Below, in pieces: positions 54,336 to 63,739 of a stretch of 64,000 nucleotides of DNA; position 1 is the stretch's first letter, and every line of letters starts with the position of its first letter. Below the pieces are notes generated by a model that saw only the letters and a list, made by a program, of their open reading frames with translations, searched no databases and was not told the DNA's origin. Both the position numbers and the translations under genes were made by a program. Location of the stretch: positions 124,001-188,000 of the forward strand of contig JAEZKC010000117.1 of assembly GCA_023436205.1 (NCBI GenBank), given 5' to 3'. Source of the DNA: Fibrobacterota bacterium. GTDB lineage: Bacteria > Fibrobacterota > Chitinivibrionia > Chitinivibrionales > Chitinispirillaceae.

Positions 54336-55051
54336 GAACGCTCCTGAAGCTCGCTTAAAGGTACAATCTGAATTGTTCGAGTGGGGTCAAGGTGAAGCGG
54401 ATCAGTAATATTATTATATGTAGCAAGCAGTCTCCAATATGATGGGTCACCATAGTACCTGAATGCCAGTATATCCAATCTATCGATGGGTGAAACTGTT
54501 TGTCTTATCATGTCCGCATCAGTACTATCCTGCCGTTTTTGAGGAATGAGAACGTTTCTGTGCCGGTAACGGGCATTTGTAGAGATGTCGAGAGATTCCA
54601 TAACCCGCAGCAGACGCAAGCGCATCCATGATCTCGTCGGACTTCCCCCTTTTGTAAAACGATCAAATTTCTCGGAAACCTTGAGAATAACCCCTGGTAT
54701 ATTCCAGCTCTTTCCCCAAACGAAACGCACCTGAGGTGGAATCTGACGCCCGTCAGGAGCGATCATGTTTTCTGCCATTTCCCAAAAAGGAGAAGTAATG
54801 TCGCGCACATCCTGGGTCTGCACAGATGAACCTGCTATCGAAACATCAAACAACAGGTCCAGGTCAAGTTCAGTAATACCGCCTCCCGTGTGGGATATAG
54901 GTGTATCAGATTGCTCTGTTGCAGAAAAAGCACCTCCAAGAGTTCGTTTTGGTTTTAAACCGGCATGACGGCGCAAAACTATTGACTGGGGATTGAGCAT
55001 ACATGATATGCGCTCGTCTGAATGCATCAATATAAACGCAACACGTTCCAT
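54332..55051 (-). CDS. LysM-domain baseplate protein (Afp7/Pvc7-like)
   Basis: The 239-residue product begins with a beta-rich domain (MERVAFILMHSDERISC, LDLDLLFDVSIAG) of the gp53/Afp7 type, which links tube to spike. A LysM repeat fills the C-terminus (DRLDILAFRYYGDPSYWRLL to IQIVPLSEL). It overlaps the VgrG gene by 4 bp and the preceding gene by 25 bp. LysM suggests peptidoglycan contact or a structural clamp. In PVC the same position holds a LysM protein. Confidence 0.88.
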   Translation of the reverse strand: MERVAFILMHSDERISCMLNPQSIVLRRHAGLKPKRTLGGAFSATEQSDTPISHTGGGITELDLDLLFDVSIAGSSVQTQDVRDITSPFWEMAENMIAPDGRQIPPQVRFVWGKSWNIPGVILKVSEKFDRFTKGGSPTRSWMRLRLLRVMESLDISTNARYRHRNVLIPQKRQDSTDADMIRQTVSPIDRLDILAFRYYGDPSYWRLLATYNNITDPLHLDPTRTIQIVPLSELQERS

Positions 55052-56076
55052 TTATATCCTCGCTGCTCCTCGACCTGTCTTGTAATGATCCCGTCGTCAT
55101 CAATTTCCTCAATACATGCGGTGTAATTGTTCCCCTCGGAAATGAGCTCTGGCCAGGGCGAAGAGCTATAGATGCTTTCCTCTTTTTTGGGATTATCTTG
55201 TAAAAGAGATTCCCATGGAAGTATGGGAGGAACTGTTCGGGCTATTTGACAGATTTTTCTTTTACTGTGATCATTATCAAAAGTAGCTTCTCCCTGCCAA
55301 TGATGAATCTGGAAATCAGGTTTGATATCACCTGAAGGCTGACTCGAGTTTGCCTGCAGATCTCTTGTCATGTCAGGCGTATTGAAAACATCTGTAAAGT
55401 TAATGTTTGCAGTTGAAAAAGAGCTGTCGTTTTCAACCTGAATCATTTCTGACGAGTTCGCTGAGCCGGAGCGATATGGTAAAACCGTATCAGAACCTGA
55501 GGACAGATCGTATGATCGATTTCCTTCAACATCACTATAGAAACCGGCTCTTGGTTGTTGAGGGCCCAATTCGAGTTGATCAAACCCGGATATTTGATCC
55601 TTGCATTCAGAATTCTGATCTTTGATTCGCTTTACCGGATGAGTTTGGCAGGCCTCATCACGCGCTGCTTCCAGAATGCTTTCTGATTTCTGAACCGGAA
55701 CGCTAAAGCTGGAGCTGATTTTCAGTTTTCTTGCGAATGGATCCGTTGAGGTATCATTTGTGTGCTTTAATCCTCTCATCACCACTGACTCATTCGGAAC
55801 TGTTCCCTTGAGATTTCCACTTTTTTCAGTATAGAGAGCTGGAAAACTCTTGTCTTTACCATCAAAATCAATCCATTCAATGTCAGGGTAGTTATGCAGC
55901 AGATCAAGCCAGATCTTGGGAGGAGTTACACTGGCTGTAGATTGAAAATCCTGGCAGGGGTCAAAACTATTTTGTTGCTTTTTAAAAACGCCAATTTGGC
56001 CCATGCCACATAGAATCCTGTTAAGCAGGTACCATGTGAAAATTCGCAATCTATAGAAAAGATAAACTATCTTCAT
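55027..56076 (-). CDS. Disordered injection-system protein of unknown function
   Basis: The 349-residue product has a hydrophobic or amphipathic N-terminus (MKIVYLFYRLRIFTWYLLN) that may anchor it to a membrane. A long Ser/Asp/Gln-rich low-complexity stretch (about 90-300) follows, and a short C-terminal patch with WPELISEGNNYTACIEEID and a final RGYKWNVLRLY. The C-terminal W-P-x-L patch resembles one I recall from other contractile injection loci, but I cannot name a family. It sits between tube and LysM genes, where a tape-measure protein would be expected, but it is far too short for that. Confidence 0.6.
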   Translation of the reverse strand: MKIVYLFYRLRIFTWYLLNRILCGMGQIGVFKKQQNSFDPCQDFQSTASVTPPKIWLDLLHNYPDIEWIDFDGKDKSFPALYTEKSGNLKGTVPNESVVMRGLKHTNDTSTDPFARKLKISSSFSVPVQKSESILEAARDEACQTHPVKRIKDQNSECKDQISGFDQLELGPQQPRAGFYSDVEGNRSYDLSSGSDTVLPYRSGSANSSEMIQVENDSSFSTANINFTDVFNTPDMTRDLQANSSQPSGDIKPDFQIHHWQGEATFDNDHSKRKICQIARTVPPILPWESLLQDNPKKEESIYSSSPWPELISEGNNYTACIEEIDDDGIITRQVEEQRGYKWNVLRLY

Positions 56077-56513
56077 ATACGCTCCATTCTCTCGAAAGTC
56101 AGGCTCATTGATTCAATCGCAACATCACTTGTAAGCGCATTGAGCCGTGCTGTTTTCCAGTATGATGGCCAGGCTTCAAAAAGATTCCACCGAAGCTGTT
56201 CGGACTGCTGGTCTGGTTTCATCAGAATCACAGAAACCTGTTTGCGCTCGACCACCGAAGTCTGCAGAGAGTTGTGAAACCAGTCCCAGACACCTTTGTC
56301 ACTTGTTAATCCATACCTGAACGTGACATCACCGTATTTGACAATGCCGGGAAGGCGATGGACGTTTGCATCATCCCCGCCTTCCCTGTAATCAACTTTG
56401 GTAATTTCTATCTCCAGTCCATCACACTCAATGAAATGAGCAACTATTCCAAGCCCGTCAATATCCAGTTTCCAGTTGTATCCTTTATAAGGTTCTTTCC
56501 AGGTAGTCGCCAT
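56073..56513 (-). CDS. Tube protein (gp19/Hcp-like)
   Basis: The 146-residue product matches the T4 gp19/Afp1 inner-tube family. Seen are WKLDIDGLGIVAHFIECDGLE, RLPGIVKYGDVTFRYG and FEAWPSYWKTARLNA. Only one tube gene is present. It overlaps the next gene by 4 bp. Phages and T6SS build a stack of hexameric rings from such subunits, and this one should line the lumen. Confidence 0.92.
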   Translation of the reverse strand: MATTWKEPYKGYNWKLDIDGLGIVAHFIECDGLEIEITKVDYREGGDDANVHRLPGIVKYGDVTFRYGLTSDKGVWDWFHNSLQTSVVERKQVSVILMKPDQQSEQLRWNLFEAWPSYWKTARLNALTSDVAIESMSLTFERMERI

Positions 56514-56581
56514 GGGTCCTCCATATCAGTTGCACGATTGTTGATGGTTATCAAATTTGTTGAAAAGGCCAACCTATCGTT

Positions 56582-57742
56582 CTATTCACTGATTTGTACA
56601 CCTTCTCTGCTTTGTCCAATTTTGAAGACGACAAACTCTGCGGGCTTCGCCGGAGCGATTCCTATGACTGTGATGACTTGCCCGGCATCTATGGTTTCTG
56701 GCGGATTGGTTTCATCATCGCATTTTACAAAGTACGCATCCTTCGGAGTTGACCCCTTGAGTGCGCCCTGCATCCAGATGCGATAGAGGAAGGCTTCGAT
56801 ATTTCTCTTTATCGATTTCCACAGTACCTCAGTGTTGGGTTCAAACACTATCCATTGAGTGCTTTGAGCAATGGATTCCTGGATCATGATCATCAGCCGT
56901 CGCACATTCACATACTTCCATTCACTGGATTTGGGGGCAAGAGTTCTGGCGCCCCATACTTTTATTCCCTGTCCTGGAAAAGATCGAATGCAGTTTACCC
57001 CATTTACATTGAGCTCCCCCTGCTCACTGTGGGTTACTTTGTAGCCTAGCTTCAGCGCGCCGTTAACGATAACATTGGCGGGCGCTTTATGCACTCCGCG
57101 AAGAGTGTCAGTTTTTGCATAGATCCCGGCAATATGTCCACTGGGAGGTACCTCGATTGTGGATACGGGATTCAGAGGATCGGTGATCTCTATCCAGGGG
57201 AAATAATATGCACCAAAACCCCGTTCTGACTGTCGAGCTTTGGCACCTTCTGTTTCTTCAGGAACTGCAACCGTTAGAAGCGAACGTAGCGATTCTATTT
57301 TTTGAGGCGAATCCAGAATGGCAAATCGATCCTCCATGTTTTCACAATGTGTAAGCAGGGCATCATAGGTTGTGGCATCAGAGAAACCGGGAGCTGCCAG
57401 GATCGCAATTTCATCCACCTCTTCGAACAGGGCAAGTCCCTTGCGTCCTTCGCCTTCTCCCAGGATAGTAGTGTCGGTTCCTATGTTTATCACATAGCAC
57501 ATGGAACCGCCGTTTTGAAAAAAACCGAAAACAGCTGATGAAAGATGGGTGCTTGTGTTTTTATCTGTTATAAACAGTTCCTGGAATCTTGACCAGTTTG
57601 GAATCTGCTTTATCTCATGAACATATCTTGAGCGCTCCGGGGCAACTCCAATGAATCCTGCTGTACTGGTTCCTACCGCTTCGATCGGCCTTGCTCCAGT
57701 AGAAACTTCTTCAATATAAACCCCAGGCGTTTGATAATTCAT
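56582..57742 (-). CDS. Contractile sheath protein
   Basis: The 386-residue product matches the phage tail-sheath family (Afp2-4): MNYQTPGVYIEEVSTGARPI, a domain with VGTSTAGFIG and the C-terminal PAKPAEFVVFKIGQ strand that joins the sheath lattice. Afp/PVC systems have up to three sheath paralogues, but here only one is present. It directly follows the Pvc16-like gene and precedes the tube gene by 68 bp. Confidence 0.93.
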   Translation of the reverse strand: MNYQTPGVYIEEVSTGARPIEAVGTSTAGFIGVAPERSRYVHEIKQIPNWSRFQELFITDKNTSTHLSSAVFGFFQNGGSMCYVINIGTDTTILGEGEGRKGLALFEEVDEIAILAAPGFSDATTYDALLTHCENMEDRFAILDSPQKIESLRSLLTVAVPEETEGAKARQSERGFGAYYFPWIEITDPLNPVSTIEVPPSGHIAGIYAKTDTLRGVHKAPANVIVNGALKLGYKVTHSEQGELNVNGVNCIRSFPGQGIKVWGARTLAPKSSEWKYVNVRRLMIMIQESIAQSTQWIVFEPNTEVLWKSIKRNIEAFLYRIWMQGALKGSTPKDAYFVKCDDETNPPETIDAGQVITVIGIAPAKPAEFVVFKIGQSREGVQISE

Positions 57743-58447
57743 TTAGTCCTCCAGAGTTATTTTAAGTACAAAGGTAGTATCTATTGTCTCGTTTTCAATG
57801 CTCTTTATTCCGATAACCTTGTCGTTCATTGTAATTACCAAGTGTGAGGCAAGGTCTTCTGCCCCAATGTTCGCTGGAAAGAAAGAGAAGGTGAATTCGC
57901 CTGTTTCATTTGTCACAGCGTGATGGTGTATCGAAGGCAGCGATACTTTCACATTATTCAGAGCCTTGCCATGTTTACTTACTATCAAACCTTTTGTCTT
58001 CTGATACATAGCAGGCTCAATTATCAACGGTTTCCTGACAAGTTTGGGTTGCTGCAACTTTCTAAATCTGGCTGCCGCTAACGATATCCCCAATCCGGGC
58101 AGGATTTCCGGATTGAGCATGGCAAGCAGTTCTGCAGGTGGAAAAACGGTGATTAGATCTGGATGTTCCAATGCAGAAAAAACCAAAGTGCTCAGAACAG
58201 CATGCGCCTCCCTGGTGTTTTTATTTTTGACACTCACCAGATAATTCAAGGTAAAGCGCACAGGTGATTCAGAATTAATATCTCTTGAGGGCGCGGGAGA
58301 GAGGCTATACAGAAATGCATTGATTGATTTGTCAGGAGAATGCAAAGGGTGACTAAATGACACCTCCCCAACCCCGGCAGTTGCAGTTATCCACTGCTCA
58401 AGGAAAGTGTCAGCATCCTCAATAGACTGAAAAAATGTTTCGCTCAT
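57743..58447 (-). CDS. Pvc16/Afp16-like tail terminator with extra beta domain
   Basis: Residues 1-130 match the DUF4255/Pvc16 N-terminal domain that caps the tail in Afp/PVC particles (YSLSPAPSRDI, NYLVSVKNKN, LGISLAAARF). About residues 150-234 form an added beta-sandwich (KGLIVSKHGKALNNVKVSLP, NETGEFTFSFFPANIG), like carboxypeptidase-regulatory folds. Its stop lies next to the sheath start, so it is the first gene of the operon. The added domain is not in Pvc16. Confidence 0.85.
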   Translation of the reverse strand: MSETFFQSIEDADTFLEQWITATAGVGEVSFSHPLHSPDKSINAFLYSLSPAPSRDINSESPVRFTLNYLVSVKNKNTREAHAVLSTLVFSALEHPDLITVFPPAELLAMLNPEILPGLGISLAAARFRKLQQPKLVRKPLIIEPAMYQKTKGLIVSKHGKALNNVKVSLPSIHHHAVTNETGEFTFSFFPANIGAEDLASHLVITMNDKVIGIKSIENETIDTTFVLKITLED

Positions 58448-58484
58448 GGACCATTTCCCTTTTGCATCATGACCGGAAAACTTT

Positions 58485-59306
58485 TCAGAAAGGGTTTGTA
58501 CCTCCGCTGTGATAAGCGGCGCATTCCAGTGGATTTCCTATTTCCTTACTTGGATGGGCGACGAAGAAATACGTGGAGCTCCAGGGTTCAGTCGAAACGG
58601 CTGCACTGATCCATCCCCAGATACCGCCTAGAAGCCAAAACGGGATAAACCAGTCCCGGAAAATCATATACTGCCGGGTATGATAGAGCTCATGTCCTAG
58701 TATCGGAGCCAAATCCCCCTTCCAGGTATTGATAGTAATTCCCAGAGTTGTAGCAAAGCTGTTGGCCCCCCCGTAGTTCCATTCGATGTATGGTGCTCCA
58801 CCCAAAAAGCCCAGTCTTGCCGTACTTTTGAACAGTGAAACCCAGATTCCACTTATCAGGAAAAAAATGATAAAGGAAATCGCAGAGGTCATAAGTGTAA
58901 AGGGTGCTTTGATGACAATTTGCAGAATTGAAAGCAAACCACCAGCGATGTTCATGGAGGTGCCGATAGTGACTGTAACCCTGTCAAGCAGTGCAGATAG
59001 AACCACTCCTACCAGCATATACCCGGCACTCCAGAAAAGAAGCGTCTCCCGAGTTGCGAAGGCTTCAGATCCTGTCCAGGCCAGCAGTCCGAAAAAACCA
59101 TGGGAAAAGGTCAGGAAAAACATGATTATATCCGGAGCATCAGGTTCAGTTCCCACCATGAAAAACGCTCCGATTACAATTCCCGCAAGATAGCAGAAGA
59201 TCAGTTCGCTCCAGCTGAAGGTCCAGGATATGAGCATGTTAAGCAGTGTAGCGGAAATAAGAATGGCCGGCCAGAGAAACAGAATCATGAGAGGATAGCT
59301 GTTCAT
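58485..59306 (-). CDS. Polytopic membrane protein with HExxH motif
   Basis: The 273-residue product has about six hydrophobic helices and a GHELYHTRQY motif (His205, Glu206, His209) in a loop after helix five. This could be a zinc-protease site of the M48 or site-2 type, although a third ligand is not clear. It lies 37 bp upstream of the Pvc16-like gene on the same strand, so it may be co-transcribed. I cannot place it in a family with confidence. Confidence 0.65.
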   Translation of the reverse strand: MNSYPLMILFLWPAILISATLLNMLISWTFSWSELIFCYLAGIVIGAFFMVGTEPDAPDIIMFFLTFSHGFFGLLAWTGSEAFATRETLLFWSAGYMLVGVVLSALLDRVTVTIGTSMNIAGGLLSILQIVIKAPFTLMTSAISFIIFFLISGIWVSLFKSTARLGFLGGAPYIEWNYGGANSFATTLGITINTWKGDLAPILGHELYHTRQYMIFRDWFIPFWLLGGIWGWISAAVSTEPWSSTYFFVAHPSKEIGNPLECAAYHSGGTNPF

Positions 59307-59868
59307 TGTGGTTCACCTCAATTTGTGTTCGACGATATCCCTAAACCGAAAGAGAAAAAGTAAAACCGTACAGAGATGAAAAATTCGGAAATGTAATTGG
59401 AAAATCGAAAACGGAAACCAAGCTGAGATTACAAAACGTGCAATTAAATGAGAATTGAGAAGGTAAGGGTAATATACTTCGGGTGTGCTGAACATGTTAA
59501 AAAAACTTCCTTCTTTGATTCCAACTTCGATCATCGCTCATCGTCCATAGCTGTGTGACTTCATGTTCATTTCAACTCAAAAACACATTTGACTAAAACC
59601 CCGGTATCAGAGCGTAGGTCCTCTGGAGTCGAAGAGTTGTACCATTTGAAAAACACGCATTGGTGACCGGCACCCTCCTGTTTCGCAGATAATCTTCTAT
59701 TTAGAGCTATCCGCCTTCTCCATTGAATAGTTCTCAGTATGTAAAAGTGTTTCAAAATTTGAAACACTTTGTTTTTACTGCTACTGTTTTCTTGTAAAGA
59801 GAATAAGCATTTTGTACATGATCTCGCATTTGTTGTTACACCTATCAAATACAAATCAAGGAGGGGTA
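59307..59868. other. Regulatory interval upstream of the M6 protease
   Basis: No gene is supported. At 59745-59771, AAAGTGTTTCAAA and TTTGAAACACTTT form a perfect 13-bp inverted repeat with a single A between, followed by G and five T residues. It could be an operator or an intrinsic terminator. A 23-bp string at 59526-59548 recurs exactly at the right edge (63978-64000). A REP-like copy lies near 59611. Confidence 0.6.
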
Positions 59869-62800
59869 ATGGTTAAGAAACCGTTATTATTGACAGTCGT
59901 AATTGCGCTAATGTGTTCTTCACTTTATGCTGTGCCGCTGGATGGAAGGTTGGTTTCTGTTGATCTCCCTGATGGGAGCAGTACTCTGGTGAAAATGTAT
60001 GGTTCGGAATATTATGTTCGCATGGAAAGCCCCGACGGATACACTCTTGCTACGGGTAAGGATGGTTGGCTTTATTATGCAACATTGAGTGAAGACAGTA
60101 CTGAATTACTCCCGGACACGATCAGATATATTGAAAATAGATCTTCACGCTCACGAGCTAAAAACATCATACCTTCAGGAAAACAGAAACACCTTGAATT
60201 GAATGAAAAAGGATTGAATAAAAAAATCAGGGCGGGTAAAGCGAAACTGCATGGAAAAAAGAAAAGCGAGGTTCAATTTTTTGCACCTGCTCCGGGAGCT
60301 TCGGCAGACAATTCAACCTTTGAGTCTCTGAATTCTTCAAAGATCATTGGATCGTTACGCGGGTTAACAATGCTGGTAGATTTTCCCGATGACACAGCAA
60401 CAGTTGCGGTTGATGAGATTGAAAGCATGCTTAACCAGCCCGGCTACTCCGAAAACGGAAATAAAGGTTCAGTGAGAGATTATTTTTACGATGTCTCAGG
60501 TGGTAAGCTTGACTATACAAATGAAGTAACTGGATATTACAGAGCTAAGTATAATAAGAAATATTATGCTGATAATACAGGAGATTTACTTATTAAAGAA
60601 GCTCTTCAACATTTAATAGATAATAACTATAATTTTTCGAATTTGACCCTCGATGAAAAAGGAAACATTATAGCGCTGAATATGATGTATGCCGGGGAGG
60701 CTATATACAGTAAAGATTCGTATCATAGTGAATTGCATCCACACGCCTCCAGTTTAGATCACATGAAACTCTCCGGGGAAGTCTATGCACATAACTTCCA
60801 GCTGACAGATATCAGTTCAAAACCGTATATTGGAACTTATGTTCATGAAAATGGCCATTCATTGTTTAATTGGGCCGATCTTTATGGTAAAAAAGGAATA
60901 AAGGGTTATTGTCTTATGGGAACTGGTTGCTGGGGTGAAGATGGCCACAATCCACTTGTTCCCAATCCTTACTATTGTAATCTTGCCGGATGGGAATCAT
61001 TTAGTGACATTACAAATGCCGCATCAGGAACTCGTTTTTACCATGATGCAAATTCTTTAACAGCATACCGTTATTCAAATAATTCAAAATCATCTGAGTT
61101 TTTTTTAATTGAAAGCCGGATCAAATCAGGAAGGAACTCTGCAATCCCTGATTCGGGTCTTATAATCTGGCATATTGATGAAACTTTTAATGCGAATACT
61201 TTTGATCCAAACTATTGCTGGATCACTATTGAGCAGGCTGATGGTTTATTCCATCTGGAAAGGGACAGTAATGGGGGGCAAGATGGAGACCTGTTTCATG
61301 ATGGTTATAAAAACACTTTTAACGATTCAACAATGCCATCTGCCAACTGGTGGAATGGTTCAAAATCTGCTCTGGGAATAAATGAAATCAGTGCCATCAG
61401 TCCTCGAATGAGTTTTTCAGTAAATAACGGGGTTCAATTTAATATATCTATATCCCCAAGCCCAGTTAAAGATCTTGCCACTGTACAATTCTTTGTTACT
61501 GATGGATCACTATCAGGAACAGCTGCTTCTTTAGATCTGTACTGCAATGATGTATTCATCAGCAATTATGATATCATTTTAACAGCAGGATATAATTCAA
61601 AACAAGTTCAGCTGGGATCATATCCAGAGGGAATATATCAATTTCGCCTCACTTCTGGAAATACAACTATCGACAAAGTTGATTTTCAGCTGTTTTCTCC
61701 CAAAGCGGTTATTTCCATAATTGAAGGCAGGACAATTTTCAATGATGTTCCGGTCGGAAAAACCTATTATGGAGATGGAGTTATTTGCAATGATGGTGAT
61801 AAAGATCTTATCATAAACAGCGTGAGCGTTGATAACCCGTCATTTACTACTCAGATCGATCTGCCCCAGACCATCGCTCCTAATGACTTTGTACAGTTGA
61901 ACTGGTCTTATACGCCTGATAGCAGAGGTATTGCGGAGAAAGGCATTATAACTATTGTAAGTAACGCAGCAAACACTCCCGATGCCAAAATCGAGCTTTC
62001 TGGAAATGGAATTGGTTATAATCTTGCGGTTACACCAAATCCATTGAACACTGGTGCAAAAATCACCTTTGACATCCAGGACCCTTCGTTGGATAACACT
62101 AATGCAGAATTCAATTTAGTGCGCGTTATCGATAATGTATCCACTGTGCCTGTTGAGCAATTTACAGCAAACATTACCGTCGGATTAAACAGCATTGCAC
62201 GTCCGAACTGGGATACACTCAGTAGTGGAAATTACCGGGTGATTATGCGATTTGCCGGATGGATGGTGCCTGCTGCAGAATGTGACTTCGTTAAAAATCA
62301 AACATCCTTTGACTATAATCTCTCTGTATCACCAACAGTGTTCTCATCTGGTGCAACACTCTCTTTTACCATGCAGAACTCTGCCTATGTCGGCAAGCAG
62401 GCCCAATTCAGTTTGTATCAGATTTTCCGTGGAGCACCAAGTGTACTAGTAAATCAGTTTACCAGTATTATCAGCTCGGGTACAAACTCGATTGCGAAAA
62501 TTGACTGGGATTATCTGCCACGGGGATATTATGCAGTAAATATGGCGGTGAATGGAGTAACTCTCGACAGTTACTCTTTTGAAAAGTTGCAGAATCCTAA
62601 TATCTTCCAGCTTTCAGTTTCACCGTCACCGGTAATTGAAAGGGCAACTGTAACGTACAATGTTACTGATGCAAATCTGGTTGGTAAAACAGCTTACATC
62701 ACGTGCAAGCAGAATGGAACTATACAGTTCACCCGGACACAGGTAATGACAAGTGGTGTAAACACCTTGAACATTACCTTTAATGAGTATACCCCATTGG

Positions 62801-63663
62801 CTTCAGGTCAGTACAAGATGGTACTATCGGTTAACTCTTTTGACGTAGATTCAGTTGATTTTACAAAAGAGGATAAGAATACAACCGTGTCCGTTTCCTC
62901 TGCATCGGTAAGCTTCGGTCAGGTAATCATCGGATCATCTAAAACCGCTTCGATTACTCTTACCAATACCGGAAATGCAAATGCGCTTATCAGCGGACTG
63001 TATTTGAGCAAAGCTGAATTTACTCACAATGGCGTAACGCCGATTACTCTTGTTCCGGGTGCTTCAAAAGTCATCACATTGACTTTTAAACCTCTTACCA
63101 ATACTACTGTTATTGATACGCTCATAATTATCAATGCCCCTGATGTTAACATCCAGAACATCAAAGTACGTATTAGTGGCCAGGGAATTACCCAGACAAC
63201 ATCTACCCTTCAGGTGACAATGACACCTGACGGCAATGTGGTCGGCAATGCTATTGGACCACAGATAGCAATTAGGAATATTGGATCTCAATCGATCAAC
63301 GTTTCGGATCTGATAGTGGAGTACTACACCTATGATCCATCAGTCAGCATTGGTAATTTACGTGCTGATATTTACTACTGCACTGTGAATGGGGTCAGTG
63401 CGACATTCAGCAGACTGCCAGTGGTATCGGGGAACACGACTCAGAAAGCTGATGTTGTTACAAAATTTTCTTTCCCCTCCGGCACACTTGGTGCTAACCA
63501 GGTTTTACCACTCAATTTTGGAATGCACAGTGCAGACTGGCAATATAATTTCAATGAGGCTGATGACTGGTCGCATGTGGTGGGAGCTGGAAATGCTGCA
63601 CCAAATGTTGTTATTCGAAGCAAAAGTACCGGTGCAATCCTGTATGGATCAGAACCTAAATAA
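59869..63663 (+). CDS. Secreted M6-family metalloprotease with ASH-type domains and a C-terminal CBM3-like module
   Basis: The ATG at 59869 is chosen because AAGGAGGGG precedes it. A TTG frame from 59812 adds 19 unlikely residues. The product (about 1264 aa) has a signal peptide (MVKKPLLLTVVIALMCSS, cleaved near LYA). The M6 catalytic domain (about 170-500) has zinc motif HENGHSLFNWADLY. Repeated Ig/ASH-like domains (PVGKTYYGDG, GQVIIGSSKTASITL) follow. The last about 150 residues look like a family 3 carbohydrate-binding module, with NIGSQSINVSDLIVEYYT and NEADDWSH. It is probably extracellular, with a role in polymer breakdown. Confidence 0.9.
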   Translation: MVKKPLLLTVVIALMCSSLYAVPLDGRLVSVDLPDGSSTLVKMYGSEYYVRMESPDGYTLATGKDGWLYYATLSEDSTELLPDTIRYIENRSSRSRAKNIIPSGKQKHLELNEKGLNKKIRAGKAKLHGKKKSEVQFFAPAPGASADNSTFESLNSSKIIGSLRGLTMLVDFPDDTATVAVDEIESMLNQPGYSENGNKGSVRDYFYDVSGGKLDYTNEVTGYYRAKYNKKYYADNTGDLLIKEALQHLIDNNYNFSNLTLDEKGNIIALNMMYAGEAIYSKDSYHSELHPHASSLDHMKLSGEVYAHNFQLTDISSKPYIGTYVHENGHSLFNWADLYGKKGIKGYCLMGTGCWGEDGHNPLVPNPYYCNLAGWESFSDITNAASGTRFYHDANSLTAYRYSNNSKSSEFFLIESRIKSGRNSAIPDSGLIIWHIDETFNANTFDPNYCWITIEQADGLFHLERDSNGGQDGDLFHDGYKNTFNDSTMPSANWWNGSKSALGINEISAISPRMSFSVNNGVQFNISISPSPVKDLATVQFFVTDGSLSGTAASLDLYCNDVFISNYDIILTAGYNSKQVQLGSYPEGIYQFRLTSGNTTIDKVDFQLFSPKAVISIIEGRTIFNDVPVGKTYYGDGVICNDGDKDLIINSVSVDNPSFTTQIDLPQTIAPNDFVQLNWSYTPDSRGIAEKGIITIVSNAANTPDAKIELSGNGIGYNLAVTPNPLNTGAKITFDIQDPSLDNTNAEFNLVRVIDNVSTVPVEQFTANITVGLNSIARPNWDTLSSGNYRVIMRFAGWMVPAAECDFVKNQTSFDYNLSVSPTVFSSGATLSFTMQNSAYVGKQAQFSLYQIFRGAPSVLVNQFTSIISSGTNSIAKIDWDYLPRGYYAVNMAVNGVTLDSYSFEKLQNPNIFQLSVSPSPVIERATVTYNVTDANLVGKTAYITCKQNGTIQFTRTQVMTSGVNTLNITFNEYTPLASGQYKMVLSVNSFDVDSVDFTKEDKNTTVSVSSASVSFGQVIIGSSKTASITLTNTGNANALISGLYLSKAEFTHNGVTPITLVPGASKVITLTFKPLTNTTVIDTLIIINAPDVNIQNIKVRISGQGITQTTSTLQVTMTPDGNVVGNAIGPQIAIRNIGSQSINVSDLIVEYYTYDPSVSIGNLRADIYYCTVNGVSATFSRLPVVSGNTTQKADVVTKFSFPSGTLGANQVLPLNFGMHSADWQYNFNEADDWSHVVGAGNAAPNVVIRSKSTGAILYGSEPK

Positions 63664-63739
63664 ATAACTACAAGCAACTCGATAGAGACGGCCCGCTCGG
63701 GCCGTTTCATCTGGGTCTTCCGTAATCGAAGTGTAACGC

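Noticed and set aside
47070..58447. Type VI secretion system
   Set aside because: The sheath is one phage-type protein, and no TssJ, TssL, TssM or ClpV is present. Components match Afp/PVC families better.
45056..59306. Prophage
   Set aside because: There are no capsid, terminase, portal, integrase or lysis genes. The gene set and order fit a contractile injection system.
59812..59868. Upstream TTG start for the M6 protease
   Set aside because: The AAGGAGGGG site sits just before ATG 59869, and the signal peptide begins there.
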